Below, piece after piece: positions 17,687 to 27,464 of a stretch of 64,000 bases of DNA (position 1 is the first letter of the stretch; every line of letters starts with the position of its first letter). The position numbers were made by a program, and so were the translations under genes. The notes beneath the pieces were generated by a model. It searched no databases and was not told the DNA's origin. It was given only the letters and a program-made list of their open reading frames with translations. The stretch is from a virus: IMG/VR virus record IMGVR_UViG_3300025413_001414, positions 1 through 64,000 of that record; one strand, written 5' to 3'.

Positions 17687-18524
17687 CTCCCTTTGATATA
17701 TTTTCAAAGGCCCATAACGGTTGAAAATTATTAAAATTATTTAAGTTATAAACTTCCTCTTCTGTTTTTGCCCAACTACTAGGGATTATGTGATCTAAAT
17801 GCCACTCACCATAGTTTTCCCAACACATTCCGTCTATAAATTTATTTTCAATAAAAATGATAAATTCCTTGATTCCACAACCTAATATTTCCTCTGTTCT
17901 TCTGTTTTTATTACATCCATAATTTCTTATGGATGACCTGATTAGAGATTGTAAATTCATTCTTAATTTAAATAATGGATCATTATCTCTTTTATTTTTT
18001 GCCCAATTTCTATGGTATTTACGATGGATTTGAATATTTTCCCTGTATAATTCTCTACTTCTCTCACTTACCTTCTCTTTATTATTTTGATAATAGTTTC
18101 TTTTTTTATTATATTCTATATAATACTCCTTACGTTTATCCTTATTATTTTTCCTATATAATTCTAATTTTTCTCTATTGTTATTACACCATATTTTACT
18201 TCTTTCATTATTTTTTATTCTATCTCTATCTTTATTTTTTTGATAATTTAATATTGAGTGACATTTTTTACAAACTGATAATTTCTTATAAAAGTCGCTA
18301 ACCTCCTTTTCTGTATTGCAATTTTTACAAATTTTATTTGACATCTGTAAATTGCGACATTTCACAGAACATGAATAGATATTATTTTGTTTTTTAATAT
18401 TCTTAATGTATTCCTTATACATCATTTCTTTATGTGTATCACAATAATCACATTTTATCTTAATCTTAATATGACTTCCTGAGCTTAAGTGTTCTACATT
18501 AACTAGTATTGTATTACCGGACAA
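17670..18524 (-). CDS. HNH homing endonuclease lacking a normal start
   Basis: The C-terminus has an HNH module (EWHLDHIIPSSWA, then FNNFQPLWAFENISKG). The middle is a long basic coil, and the N-terminal third has zinc-finger cysteines (CDYCDTHKE, CKNCNTEKE, VCKKC). The frame continues upstream of the only start-like codon (TTG at 18524) as YRKLGYDCLSGNTILV, which looks like the true N-terminal domain, but it meets a stop without any ATG. The gene is therefore 5'-truncated, at the same place where the divergent LamG gene is truncated. Expression is doubtful. Confidence 0.7.
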   Translation of the reverse strand: MSGNTILVNVEHLSSGSHIKIKIKCDYCDTHKEMMYKEYIKNIKKQNNIYSCSVKCRNLQMSNKICKNCNTEKEVSDFYKKLSVCKKCHSILNYQKNKDRDRIKNNERSKIWCNNNREKLELYRKNNKDKRKEYYIEYNKKRNYYQNNKEKVSERSRELYRENIQIHRKYHRNWAKNKRDNDPLFKLRMNLQSLIRSSIRNYGCNKNRRTEEILGCGIKEFIIFIENKFIDGMCWENYGEWHLDHIIPSSWAKTEEEVYNLNNFNNFQPLWAFENISKGARFSG

Positions 18525-19099
18525 ACAATCATATCCGAGTTTTCTATAGTGACTTCTGGACTATGGGTAACCCAACTGATATTTCTTTATCAGAATTTAA
18601 TAAATCATGGTTTGCAGTTTGGTGGAATAATAAGTATGGAATAGGAATAGCCCAAAGTGATCCTACCGTTACACAACCACAAGCTTGGAGAATACCTCTT
18701 GTTTATCAATTTCAACAATCAATATTATCACCACAAGTTTGGTCTGACACATGGCATCATATAGCCATCGTAAGAGATCCAACATCACCAGGATATAATG
18801 AGGATCCGAATGTTCCAACTCTTTGGAGATGTTATATTGATGGTCAGCTTATTACAGTTGCTCATGATCCTTATAATTTTAATGGATTATATGGAGTCCA
18901 AAACAATTCAATATTACCAACTACTGGAAAAATTGTAATAGGTAAAGATCCTTCAAATGGGTATATTGAAGGTAATGGCAGATTTAATATTTTAGGTGGA
19001 CCTGGACAAATGTATTATGATGGTTATATAAGCGAATTAAGAGTTAGTGATATAGCAAGATACACAGATAGCTTCACACCACCTACGAATCCTTTTTAA
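18509..19099 (+). CDS. LamG/concanavalin-like domain protein, 5'-truncated
   Basis: About 190 residues follow the LamG jellyroll pattern: WFAVWWNNKYGIGIA, TWHHIAIVRDP, WRCYIDGQLI, and the ending YISELRVSDIARYTDSFTPP. The first strands of such a domain and any ATG start are missing. The frame opens at a TTG inside the divergent HNH gene. Proteins of this kind are often fibre or adhesin domains binding glycans. This one is probably a broken or 5'-deleted virion gene. The next gene follows after 29 bases. Confidence 0.65.
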   Translation: MYYRTNNHIRVFYSDFWTMGNPTDISLSEFNKSWFAVWWNNKYGIGIAQSDPTVTQPQAWRIPLVYQFQQSILSPQVWSDTWHHIAIVRDPTSPGYNEDPNVPTLWRCYIDGQLITVAHDPYNFNGLYGVQNNSILPTTGKIVIGKDPSNGYIEGNGRFNILGGPGQMYYDGYISELRVSDIARYTDSFTPPTNPF

Positions 19100-19128
19100 C
19101 AGAAAAAGATTGTAGTAATATATAACTA

Positions 19129-22032
19129 ATGGCAATTAAATTTTCATTATCACCTGCACCATTATTTTTAGTACCTGATATCAAATCGTTAGTAAAGTTC
19201 TCTAATGGTGATTTAGGCATATCAGATCAAACCAAGTTAAGAACAATTGCCAAAAATGTATCTAATTCTAAATCAGATTCACAATTAGACCAACTTAAAA
19301 ATTTAATGGGATTTACATTAACTGGTGCAAATAGCAGTTATTATAAAAATGGAAAATATCAAATATCAACATCTGACATTAACTTAACACATAATAATGA
19401 TCTATCAGGATTAAAAGCTCTTGAAAAGTCTTTAATACAATCTATATTTGAGAGCCAAAAGCCTTATGCTGAGGTGTTCATACAAACAACTGGAGTCTTA
19501 GTTAAGATAGAAGATATAATTGCTCGTGTTTTATCTGTTGGTGGATCATCCCTCAAACCTTTTTATAATCCAAAAGCTTTAGGATATGGTGGATCAGAAT
19601 TAAATAGTGAGTTATCTAAATTACAATCTTTAAAAAATAAACAAAGAGGACACGGTAACACCCAAAGTGGCATTAATAATAATAAGGTAAAAACAACTGA
19701 TCAACCAAATATTGGTTATGAGTATAAAATTGACTCAATAGTTTATTCAACAGGTGAATATGATCCAACGGTTAAATATAATTATGAATATAGAGATATT
19801 TTAGATGATACTATAAATTTAAGCGATTTAAGTAATAAAGGAGTTGACGTTTTAAATCAAGAAAACAATCAACCAAAACCAAAGATTGTAGTTTTTGGAA
19901 TATTTAATAGTAAAGGACATGTAGTTGATAATGTACCATCTTGGTTAGAAAAAAGTGGCAAGTGGTTTGGACACTTTGATATGGTTACTAATTTTAAGTA
20001 TATTTGGTCTAAGCAAAATTTAGCTGATAAAATATCATTTGGATCACCCGGTAAAGGATGGGTTCAAAAAAAAGATATAATAGGAAATCCGATTGTAGTT
20101 GCTGGGACAGGTAGTGAATTGAATTCAATTGCTAATTATTACAATGATCAAATTCAAAGAAATTTAGATGATCTAAATATAGAGAAACAACAACAAACTA
20201 AAATAAAAAGCCAATTAAATCAAAGTTTAAATTCTGGAACTCAATCAATTTATCAAACTCAATTAGATACAATAATCAGTTCAGGATTTTTACCAACTGT
20301 CCAATTAACAAATGGCAAAAATCCAATTGGAAAATATCCTTTTCTTCCTAAAAATATTGTTTGGTCTGGAACAAGCTCAACAATAGGACTCGGATTAACA
20401 GGATCAACAACACAAGTTTGGATAGACCCTGAAAATGACTATGATATGAAATTGATTCAGATTAAGCCACAATTTGTAATCAAATTTTATGATAGTAAAA
20501 ATAATTTAATTGAAGGTGTGATTGATCCATTATCTATATTGAAACATTTACAAAAAAATCAAGTTGAGGTTATTGTCACTGGTGGCAGTAAATTAGGACA
20601 CACCATGGTTATTAACATAGAGCAGATTGACAATTCTAAATTAAAAGTCAATACACCATATTCAAAGGGATATTACGGATCAAGTACAGATGGTCAAAAA
20701 CAAACTATAGAAGTTTTATACAGATACGCAACAGCTTTGAATGATACTGACCACTATTATATTGTTGAAGGTATTTTATCATCAGAGAATACACAATCAT
20801 TTCCTGTAGTTGATAATGGTATCAGTGTTAATGGTAGTGGATACTATAGATTTCCTAAGGGACCGATTAGCGCAATTGGTGCTTTTATAAGAATGTTAAT
20901 AGATGTTTTTTCAAAATTGTTTCCATCAATTTCACTTTTAGAAAATATACTTGCTAATCCAGCTTCTTTTATTGTTGAAAGTGTTATACTTAAAAAAATT
21001 GGTGATAACAATGGAACTGAGGGTATAAAGTTTGATATTTTTTCAGAAGATTTTCTAAAAGATTTTAACACGATGATTAGTATGGACCCTTCTTTAAGAA
21101 AATCATTTGTAAGTAATTCTAAATTAAAAGATTATGTTTATGTTGGTGAAGATAATAATTACCAATTTCTATTAGATGGAAAGTCAATGGTAAGTTTCCT
21201 ATCTGCTAATTTTGGAATAAGCTTATCAAATTTAACTCCATCACTAATAACAAAAAGCTTACAGGAACAAGGATTAAGTGCATCAGTTCCACCTATGCCT
21301 AATGTCCCACTTGGTGGAATTAAACTACCGGATACACAACCAATATTGGAATTTTTATTAAATTTAGTAACATTCCCGTTAAATATAATTAAAAGCATTA
21401 TTGAATATATAATGAATTTTTTTAAAAAATTAAGCAATCCATTTGAGTTACCAAGTGCTATTGTAGAATTTGTTGGATTCGAGTGGTTATCTAAGTTATT
21501 TAATCCTATTTCGTTATTGGAAATTTTAGATATAAAATTCGATGTAATTAAGTTTGGATATTGGATTGCCGCAATTGATACTTACCCAGATTCGCATTTG
21601 TTTGATTTAAGTGAAATCATATCAATGCCATTTATACCACCTATGTTTAAAGCAACAAAAAAGCAACTATTAGAGTTAGAAAAATCTCCGATGGAGTTTT
21701 TAAAAGCTATAATTTGTCTAATTGCTGATATAATAAATTCTTTTATAGATTTTATATGGAGTCTAATGGGGTTAACTCCTATTTTACCACCACCACATGT
21801 GAATTTATGTAATGATATAAATAAGGCTATAGTTAATAATAAACTTCAAGGTTCGTTTGGGACACAATCATCGATAGAATCTCAACTTAATTCAAATCCA
21901 ACTCAACAGTCATATGAATATTTATATAATATAACTTTATCTGATGGGACAATTTTAACAAATTTAACATATGATCAATTACAAAAATACTTATCAGAAC
22001 ATAGTGATATAGAGTTTGATTTTAATTTCTAA
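19129..22032 (+). CDS. Very large putative virion protein (967 aa)
   Basis: No known domain is recognised. Residues 1-170 look folded, and 170-330 are linker-rich (SKLQSLKNKQRGHGNTQSG). The rest mixes beta segments with several moderately hydrophobic helices late in the protein (NLVTFPLNIIKSIIEYIMNF, WLSKLFNPISLLEIL, IICLIADIINSFIDFIWSL, about 740-880) that could be membrane-active or buried. Size and position beside fibre and LamG genes suggest a structural or injected protein. I cannot assign it to a T4 homologue. Confidence 0.6.
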   Translation: MAIKFSLSPAPLFLVPDIKSLVKFSNGDLGISDQTKLRTIAKNVSNSKSDSQLDQLKNLMGFTLTGANSSYYKNGKYQISTSDINLTHNNDLSGLKALEKSLIQSIFESQKPYAEVFIQTTGVLVKIEDIIARVLSVGGSSLKPFYNPKALGYGGSELNSELSKLQSLKNKQRGHGNTQSGINNNKVKTTDQPNIGYEYKIDSIVYSTGEYDPTVKYNYEYRDILDDTINLSDLSNKGVDVLNQENNQPKPKIVVFGIFNSKGHVVDNVPSWLEKSGKWFGHFDMVTNFKYIWSKQNLADKISFGSPGKGWVQKKDIIGNPIVVAGTGSELNSIANYYNDQIQRNLDDLNIEKQQQTKIKSQLNQSLNSGTQSIYQTQLDTIISSGFLPTVQLTNGKNPIGKYPFLPKNIVWSGTSSTIGLGLTGSTTQVWIDPENDYDMKLIQIKPQFVIKFYDSKNNLIEGVIDPLSILKHLQKNQVEVIVTGGSKLGHTMVINIEQIDNSKLKVNTPYSKGYYGSSTDGQKQTIEVLYRYATALNDTDHYYIVEGILSSENTQSFPVVDNGISVNGSGYYRFPKGPISAIGAFIRMLIDVFSKLFPSISLLENILANPASFIVESVILKKIGDNNGTEGIKFDIFSEDFLKDFNTMISMDPSLRKSFVSNSKLKDYVYVGEDNNYQFLLDGKSMVSFLSANFGISLSNLTPSLITKSLQEQGLSASVPPMPNVPLGGIKLPDTQPILEFLLNLVTFPLNIIKSIIEYIMNFFKKLSNPFELPSAIVEFVGFEWLSKLFNPISLLEILDIKFDVIKFGYWIAAIDTYPDSHLFDLSEIISMPFIPPMFKATKKQLLELEKSPMEFLKAIICLIADIINSFIDFIWSLMGLTPILPPPHVNLCNDINKAIVNNKLQGSFGTQSSIESQLNSNPTQQSYEYLYNITLSDGTILTNLTYDQLQKYLSEHSDIEFDFNF

Positions 22033-22077
22033 AACTTTCATTTAGATTGAATTTATAATATAAAAAAGATTTTTAAA

Positions 22078-22296
22078 ATGGGAAAAAAAGCGAAAGAGCA
22101 TAGAAAGAAAGTAGCTAAAAGAAATGAGTCTATTAAATTACAGCAAAAAAGAATTAAACAAGCTCAACAGGATTTTTTAATGGAAATGATTGAAAAGGAA
22201 AAATTAGCGGGTAAATTTGATAACAATCCTCAGATGCCGATTCCAGGTGGTTACAAGGGACCAGCAATTGATTTAGGACAAGGACCACAGATTTAA
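22078..22296 (+). CDS. Small basic coiled protein (72 aa)
   Basis: The N-terminal half is a strongly basic helix (GKKAKEHRKKVAKRNE), followed by an amphipathic helix and a Pro/Gly-rich tail (MPIPGGYKGPAIDLGQG). It lies 45 bases after the large virion gene and probably shares its transcript. Its basic helix may bind nucleic acid. Function unknown. Confidence 0.65.
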   Translation: MGKKAKEHRKKVAKRNESIKLQQKRIKQAQQDFLMEMIEKEKLAGKFDNNPQMPIPGGYKGPAIDLGQGPQI

Positions 22297-22493
22297 AATG
22301 ATAACATAACAAGTGGTATATTAAATATCTCTGTTATGAAATCTCTTTTGCTATTAACTGAGTAGAATTTAGAAGATATAGAATTAACTTTAGATGTTAA
22401 GTATCCTCTTACTAACTCTTTCTTTTTATAATCGTTTTTATGATTAGCTAAATAACGATTTATAAAAATAATAGCTTCAATTTCCTTTTTCAT
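22293..22493 (-). CDS. Hypothetical protein (66 aa)
   Basis: A short basic protein (KKKELVRGYLTSKVNSI) convergent with the 22078 gene and overlapping it by four bases. Upstream (22510-22530) a TTTAATATATA box reads in its direction, which supports expression. No family recognised. Confidence 0.5.
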   Translation of the reverse strand: MKKEIEAIIFINRYLANHKNDYKKKELVRGYLTSKVNSISSKFYSVNSKRDFITEIFNIPLVMLSF

Positions 22494-22548
22494 GAAATTA
22501 CATAAAATTTAGAGTTATATATTAAATTTTAAAAATAAAATTTTAATT

Positions 22549-23607
22549 ATGATAGAAAACGTCAATATCAATATAAATAAAGATGATCATTCAATAAATG
22601 ATTATTTATATTGTTTTGCTGAATTCGGTGAAATGCCAAGTAAAATAAAAATTTTCAACAACTATGATATTGATAAATTTATAGAGTTTACTGATAAAAA
22701 TTCAACAACTAAAAATATTTCCAAAGAGTTCATTCCAAGTGGATCCGACTTCATTATTAATGAAAAACATTTTATAAATATAGATGATATATTTATCTCA
22801 TTTGTAGAGTATGATAAAATGTCTGAATCAGGACACATTACAGATATAGTTATCTTCTATAGAATTAGTTCAGAATCAAGTGTTAATTCCTTCTTAGAAT
22901 CAATACACCCATTTTTAATTGATTATGAAAATGTCGGTGTTGAACAAAAATTTAATGTCTTGACTTTAACCCCAGAGGGATTACAACTTGAACCAATTGA
23001 TTTACTAAACGCTGATTATGAAAATATTGAATTATATTTTAACAAAGATGTCATTAAAAAATCTAATAAATTAATAAAGATCATAAGAAAAAAGCACAAG
23101 GGGTTGAGTATCATTCATGGTGAAAGAGGAGTTGGTAAAACAACACTGATTAATCATATGTTATCAAAAATAGATAAACTTAGTATTTTTATACCAGCTA
23201 ATATGATTGATATAATAACTACTAATGAATTTAAAAATTTTATTAGAAAACACAAAAAATCGATTATCATTATAGATGATTGTGAAATATATTTTTCAAA
23301 TAGTTATAGTAAGTCAAATATATTAACTAATAATATTTTACAAATGGTAGATGGTATAACATCTGATATGGACAATCTACACATTATAACAGTTTTAAAC
23401 ACAGATAATATAAATGATGTGGATTCTGTCCTGTTAGAATGTAATAATTTAATAGATGTAATGCTTGTTGATAGATTAATTGATTCAAAGTCAAATGAAT
23501 TATGTGAGTACTTAAAACAAAAAAATAAAATCAAAAATCCAAGGTTAATAGATATACTCAAGAATAAAAAAGAAGATTTTGATATAGTCAAGATTGGATT
23601 TCATTAA
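22549..23607 (+). CDS. AAA-type ATPase (352 aa)
   Basis: The C-terminal half is an AAA+ module. The Walker A motif GERGVGKTT is at 191-199, a Walker B strand with IIIIDD ends at 243-244, and a sensor-1-like IITVLNTDN follows. The N-terminal 170 residues are a separate beta-rich domain of unknown type. It heads a run of short, closely spaced plus-strand genes (23623, 23919, 24127, 24354), so an operon is likely. A remodelling or loading role in phage replication or assembly is possible, but the sequence does not decide it. Confidence 0.8.
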   Translation: MIENVNININKDDHSINDYLYCFAEFGEMPSKIKIFNNYDIDKFIEFTDKNSTTKNISKEFIPSGSDFIINEKHFINIDDIFISFVEYDKMSESGHITDIVIFYRISSESSVNSFLESIHPFLIDYENVGVEQKFNVLTLTPEGLQLEPIDLLNADYENIELYFNKDVIKKSNKLIKIIRKKHKGLSIIHGERGVGKTTLINHMLSKIDKLSIFIPANMIDIITTNEFKNFIRKHKKSIIIIDDCEIYFSNSYSKSNILTNNILQMVDGITSDMDNLHIITVLNTDNINDVDSVLLECNNLIDVMLVDRLIDSKSNELCEYLKQKNKIKNPRLIDILKNKKEDFDIVKIGFH

Positions 23608-23622
23608 ATAAATATATAATTT

Positions 23623-23922
23623 ATGTACAACCTATTTACTGAAAAAGACATATTAGATTATTTAATGACTTCTGATTTCAACGAAGGATTAACAAAAGAG
23701 GAATCAAAGTTTTTACTTTTAAAGTATAGGAATTTTTATAGAAATGCTTATTCAAGATATGAACATTTCAAAAATCTGTCAGAAGATTTAAATAAGGATT
23801 TAGATAAAAAAAATCTTGAATTAGAAAAGTTAAATAAACAATTATCAAAAATTCAAGAGGATTTGGAAAAGGAAAAAAACAGAAAACTAACCTGGAAAGA
23901 AAGATTCAGAGGAAAAAAATGA
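23623..23922 (+). CDS. Coiled-coil protein (99 aa)
   Basis: Residues 1-50 are mixed helices, and 50-88 form a heptad-rich coil (LSEDLNKDLDKKNLELEKLNKQL). It starts 16 bases after the AAA gene and overlaps the next start by four bases (ATGA). It is probably a partner or adaptor of the ATPase, judging only by linkage. Confidence 0.65.
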   Translation: MYNLFTEKDILDYLMTSDFNEGLTKEESKFLLLKYRNFYRNAYSRYEHFKNLSEDLNKDLDKKNLELEKLNKQLSKIQEDLEKEKNRKLTWKERFRGKK

Positions 23923-24149
23923 ACACACAATTTAATACAGGTCAAGTAGTTTATTATGTTACTGGTGCTACTACAGCAACAGTTCATGATCCAGGATCAA
24001 CTGAAACTCATATAATGTATTTCAATGGTAAAGGTTTAGCTGCTCATTTTGTTAAAAATTATGAAATAATCGATTATCAAGAATATCTATCTAATCAAAG
24101 AGATGATAAAATAAATTCAATCATAAATGAATACAAGAATCTATCCTAA
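23919..24149 (+). CDS. Small SH3/KOW-like protein with shared C-terminal motif (76 aa)
   Basis: The start FNTGQVVYYVTG and the following beta pattern resemble small SH3-like barrels of the kind seen at 26652. The end QRDDKINSIINEYK matches a C-terminal helix found on five other small proteins here. The ATG overlaps the upstream stop, and the next gene begins before this one ends. Function unknown. Confidence 0.65.
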   Translation: MNTQFNTGQVVYYVTGATTATVHDPGSTETHIMYFNGKGLAAHFVKNYEIIDYQEYLSNQRDDKINSIINEYKNLS

Positions 24150-24357
24150 GGAATCATTTGATAAAGCTGTTAGACAATATGAGGTAAGAACTACAATTTG
24201 CCCAAGATGTTATTCAAAGGATCTTAGATTAGTTGATTCTAGATTTGCCTGGGTTAATGATTTTGAATGTATAAAATGTGATCATAAATTTAATAAAGAA
24301 CAATCACTAACTGTTGAATCTCTTAGAAATAAAAAAATTGATGATATATTAAAATGA
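24127..24357 (+). CDS. Zinc-ribbon protein with shared C-terminal motif (76 aa)
   Basis: Two CxxC pairs (CPRCYSKDL and CIKCDHKF, about residues 24-55) define a zinc ribbon. The C-terminus LRNKKIDDILK belongs to the recurrent tail motif. It overlaps both neighbours, so all three are translated together. Such ribbons often bind DNA, RNA or polymerase. The target is unknown. Confidence 0.75.
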   Translation: MNTRIYPKESFDKAVRQYEVRTTICPRCYSKDLRLVDSRFAWVNDFECIKCDHKFNKEQSLTVESLRNKKIDDILK

Positions 24358-25181
24358 TTTTAAAAAGTCCTTTAAATTATAGTGGTAGTAAAGACAAAAT
24401 TATTACACAACTAATTAAATATTTTCCCAAAAAAGAAGATGTGAATACTTTTTATGATGTGTTTGCAGGTGGTTTATCAGTTACTATCAATACTGACTAC
24501 AACAAATATATTTCTAATGATATTATCAATCCTTTAATAGAGTTTTATGAAATTTTACAAACAGCATCAATAACAGACAAAATAGATTCTGAAATTGAAA
24601 AAATTGTTAGTTTTAAGATTAATAAAGAATCACAAGAGGAATTTCTTAGAGTAAGAGAACGTTTTAATGAAAGTTATGATCCATATTTATTTTTTTCTTT
24701 GGTTTCATCTTGCACTAATAATTTAATGAGATTTAATCAAAAATTTAAATTTAATCAAACATTTGGTAAAAGAACTATAAATGATAACACTATTCAAAAA
24801 TTAAAAGAATATTGTAACGTCTTAAAAAATAAAAATATTCAATTTACTAATCATCATTTTAGTAATTTATTTCAAATACATCCACCTAAACAAGGTGACT
24901 TTATTTATTTGGATCCACCTTATTATCATATAACCTCTGCTGGATATAATGCTTTTTGGAAAAAACAGGATGAAGAATATTTACATCAAATATTAGATTC
25001 ACTTGATAGTAATGGAATTAGATTTGCATTAAGTGGTGTTTCAAAACACAAAGGAAAAGATAATCCATACATGAACAGAATAAATAAATATAAAGTAATT
25101 AAGATTGAACACGATTATGAAAAAGTAGCTAAAAAGAAAGATTTAGGAGAAACGCAAGAGATTTTGGTTATAAATTATTAA
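24354..25181 (+). CDS. D12-class DNA N6-adenine methyltransferase
   Basis: A 275-residue Dam-like enzyme. LNYSGSKDKI (7-16) is the SAM-binding start, FYDVFAGGLSV (33-43) is motif I-like, and DPPYY (187-191) is the catalytic motif IV. It methylates adenine in a short DNA site. In phages this protects against restriction or marks phage DNA. The start overlaps the preceding stop (ATGA). A second, divergent D12 enzyme is at 27671. Confidence 0.93.
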   Translation: MILKSPLNYSGSKDKIITQLIKYFPKKEDVNTFYDVFAGGLSVTINTDYNKYISNDIINPLIEFYEILQTASITDKIDSEIEKIVSFKINKESQEEFLRVRERFNESYDPYLFFSLVSSCTNNLMRFNQKFKFNQTFGKRTINDNTIQKLKEYCNVLKNKNIQFTNHHFSNLFQIHPPKQGDFIYLDPPYYHITSAGYNAFWKKQDEEYLHQILDSLDSNGIRFALSGVSKHKGKDNPYMNRINKYKVIKIEHDYEKVAKKKDLGETQEILVINY

Positions 25182-25207
25182 TATATAATAAAAAATAAAT
25201 TACTTTT

Positions 25208-25756
25208 ATGGAAATAAAAAAATATTCAGATTTCACTATAAATGAAGCTAAAGTTAAAAAAGAAGAAATTATCGATAAATTATTAGATTTATTTAAGAAG
25301 AAGCCTCATGTAGAGATGGACAGACTATCAAATGAAAAAGGATTATATTCTTTATCTGGTATGAAGAAATATCTTTCTAATTATACTACTCTTCAAGTAG
25401 ATCAGGCTTTACATGATATTAGAAATGATAAATCTACTGGTTTAAAAGTTATCAGAGTTTTTATTAATGTATGGGATGAGTCTATGCCTTATTATTATAT
25501 GGATTTAACTGAAGCAGAAGCTAAGAAGATTAAATCTGAATATGAAGAGCAAGAAATGAAAAAGAATAAAGAAGAAATAGATAAAACAACTGAACGTAAA
25601 AAGGGTCAAAAAGCAGCAACAGGAGCAAAATTAGCAGCAAAAAAAGAAGAAACTGCAAAGAAAGCAGCGGTAAGAAAAAAGGCAGCTCCTAAGAAAAAAG
25701 CTTCTGGTGAAGGTGTAGAAAGAGCACCAAGAACAAGGAAAAAAACATCTAAATAA
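25208..25756 (+). CDS. Lys/Ala-rich, histone-tail-like protein with capsid-targeting-like start
   Basis: MEIKKYSDFTINEA parallels the T4 MKTYQEFIAEA tag with an IxE-A site (residues 11-14). Residues 20-110 form a compact domain (LYSLSGMKKYLSNYTTLQVDQALHDI). From about 115 on, the protein is a K/A/E-rich tail ending KKAAPKKKASGEG-RAPRTRKKTSK, like histone H1 tails. This suggests a DNA-binding protein that may be packaged with the genome. It ends at a strong terminator and is followed by an Hc1-like gene. Confidence 0.7.
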   Translation: MEIKKYSDFTINEAKVKKEEIIDKLLDLFKKKPHVEMDRLSNEKGLYSLSGMKKYLSNYTTLQVDQALHDIRNDKSTGLKVIRVFINVWDESMPYYYMDLTEAEAKKIKSEYEEQEMKKNKEEIDKTTERKKGQKAATGAKLAAKKEETAKKAAVRKKAAPKKKASGEGVERAPRTRKKTSK

Positions 25757-25761
25757 ATATT

Positions 25762-25785
25762 AAAAACCAGGGAAACCTGGTTTTT
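25762..25785 (+). terminator. Rho-independent terminator
   Basis: Stem AAAAACCAGG/CCTGGTTTTT directly after the histone-tail-like gene. Confidence 0.85.
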
Positions 25786-25818
25786 GTATATATAACCATA
25801 TAAAAAATAAAAATTTTT

Positions 25819-26034
25819 ATGGATTATTTAGATAAGTATGATGATTTAATCAAGTTATTAACAGAAGAAATTGAGATTGATGGTAAGAAATACCTTTTAA
25901 AAGATGATTTTGAAAAATTTTTTGTAAAAGGAAATAAAACTGCTGGAACAAGAATACGAAAGGTAATGCAAATGTTGAGAAGAACAGCAGAGGATATAAG
26001 AAATAATGTTCAAGATTATAAAAAGTCAATCTAA
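25819..26034 (+). CDS. Histone H1-like Hc1 family protein (71 aa)
   Basis: KFFVKGNKTAGTRIRK at residues 34-49, followed by MQMLRRTAEDIRNNVQDYKK, is the signature of the short Hc1-like proteins common in Bacteroidetes chromosomes, and the length fits. These bind DNA non-specifically. A phage copy could compact phage DNA or act on the host nucleoid. The family also supports the inferred host group. It is flanked by its own terminator. Confidence 0.85.
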   Translation: MDYLDKYDDLIKLLTEEIEIDGKKYLLKDDFEKFFVKGNKTAGTRIRKVMQMLRRTAEDIRNNVQDYKKSI

Positions 26035-26036
26035 TT

Positions 26037-26059
26037 AAAAATCCCTACGGGGATTTTTT
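26037..26059 (+). terminator. Rho-independent terminator
   Basis: Stem AAAAATCCC/GGGGATTTTTT just after the Hc1-like stop codon. Confidence 0.85.
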
Positions 26060-26104
26060 AGTTTTAATATTAAATATATAAATAATAAATTAATATATAC
26101 ATTA

Positions 26105-26650
26105 ATGAAAAAATTTAGTAACATATCAAAAGTAGAAGTTGGTCAAGAACCAAAGCCAGTTGAACCTTCAAAACAAGAAGTAGAAATTAATGAATTTAAG
26201 CTTGAAGTTATGAAATTAATAGATGAATTATTAAGCATTCGTTCATATGGAGTAGCTAGACCAGAAATTATGATTCCTACTAAAATTGTAGGTAAGGAAA
26301 TGTTTGTTGAGGCACTTACTGATTTACTTACTAAAAAGTCTAATAAAGCACAAGTAAAGGCATTAGAATCATTAAAATCTACAAATAAAGATTGGAAGTC
26401 AATTGAAGAAAAAATTGAATCAATTGAAAATAATAACTTTGATATTAAAGAGGTTAAAAAAATTAATGATATTATTGAAAAATGGGGAAGTGATGAAAGT
26501 AACTTATCATTTTTTTTAGAATCTTATGTTAATAGATTTGATGTTGAAGAAGCTAAGAATAAATATCAGATAGTGGAGAAGATGAATAAAAATAATGATC
26601 CACTTTTAAATTTGATTTCTGAAAAATTTTTGGAAAGAAGTAAAGTGTAA
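26105..26650 (+). CDS. Hypothetical helical protein (181 aa)
   Basis: The N-terminus MKKFSNISKVEVGQEPKPVEP is a loose match to the recurring tag and is followed by a proline/glutamate linker. The rest (about 30-181) is helical (EFKLEVMKLIDELLSI, VKALESLKSTNKDW). It converges with the SH3-like gene at 26652. A TTAATATATA box lies 10 bases upstream. No family recognised. Confidence 0.6.
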   Translation: MKKFSNISKVEVGQEPKPVEPSKQEVEINEFKLEVMKLIDELLSIRSYGVARPEIMIPTKIVGKEMFVEALTDLLTKKSNKAQVKALESLKSTNKDWKSIEEKIESIENNNFDIKEVKKINDIIEKWGSDESNLSFFLESYVNRFDVEEAKNKYQIVEKMNKNNDPLLNLISEKFLERSKV

Positions 26651-26651
26651 T

Positions 26652-26870
26652 TTATCTAAGAATTTTATTAATTAAATCATCTCTTTTTTCGGTTAAAATA
26701 ACAGATTTGTAGTCATTTATAGAAACTAAGTCTTCCTCGTTGAATAGACCTTCATGTAAATTTTCGGTAGCCCAAACACAGTCACACAAACCATCTTCTT
26801 TACATTCCACTACTCTCATTTTATTACCACCAGTATTTTTGATAACTAAATCTCCTGGTTTAAATTTCAT
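26652..26870 (-). CDS. YodC-like small SH3 protein with shared C-terminal motif (72 aa)
   Basis: MKFKPGDLVIKNTGGNKMRV and the downstream C...CDCVW pattern match the short YodC/DUF2158-like proteins with an SH3-like barrel. The tail EKRDDLINKILR is the recurrent C-terminal motif. The cellular target is unknown. Confidence 0.7.
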   Translation of the reverse strand: MKFKPGDLVIKNTGGNKMRVVECKEDGLCDCVWATENLHEGLFNEEDLVSINDYKSVILTEKRDDLINKILR

Positions 26871-26920
26871 GATATAAAATAGTTTTTTTTATATATTCAT
26901 TTTGAGTCACTTTCTATATT

Positions 26921-27441
<521 letters not shown>

Positions 27442-27464
<23 letters not shown>

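Noticed and set aside
17975-18301. 108-residue plus-strand frame in the HNH gene
   Set aside because: It is the antisense of a lysine/asparagine-rich coil, giving only F, Y, I and L. No start context.
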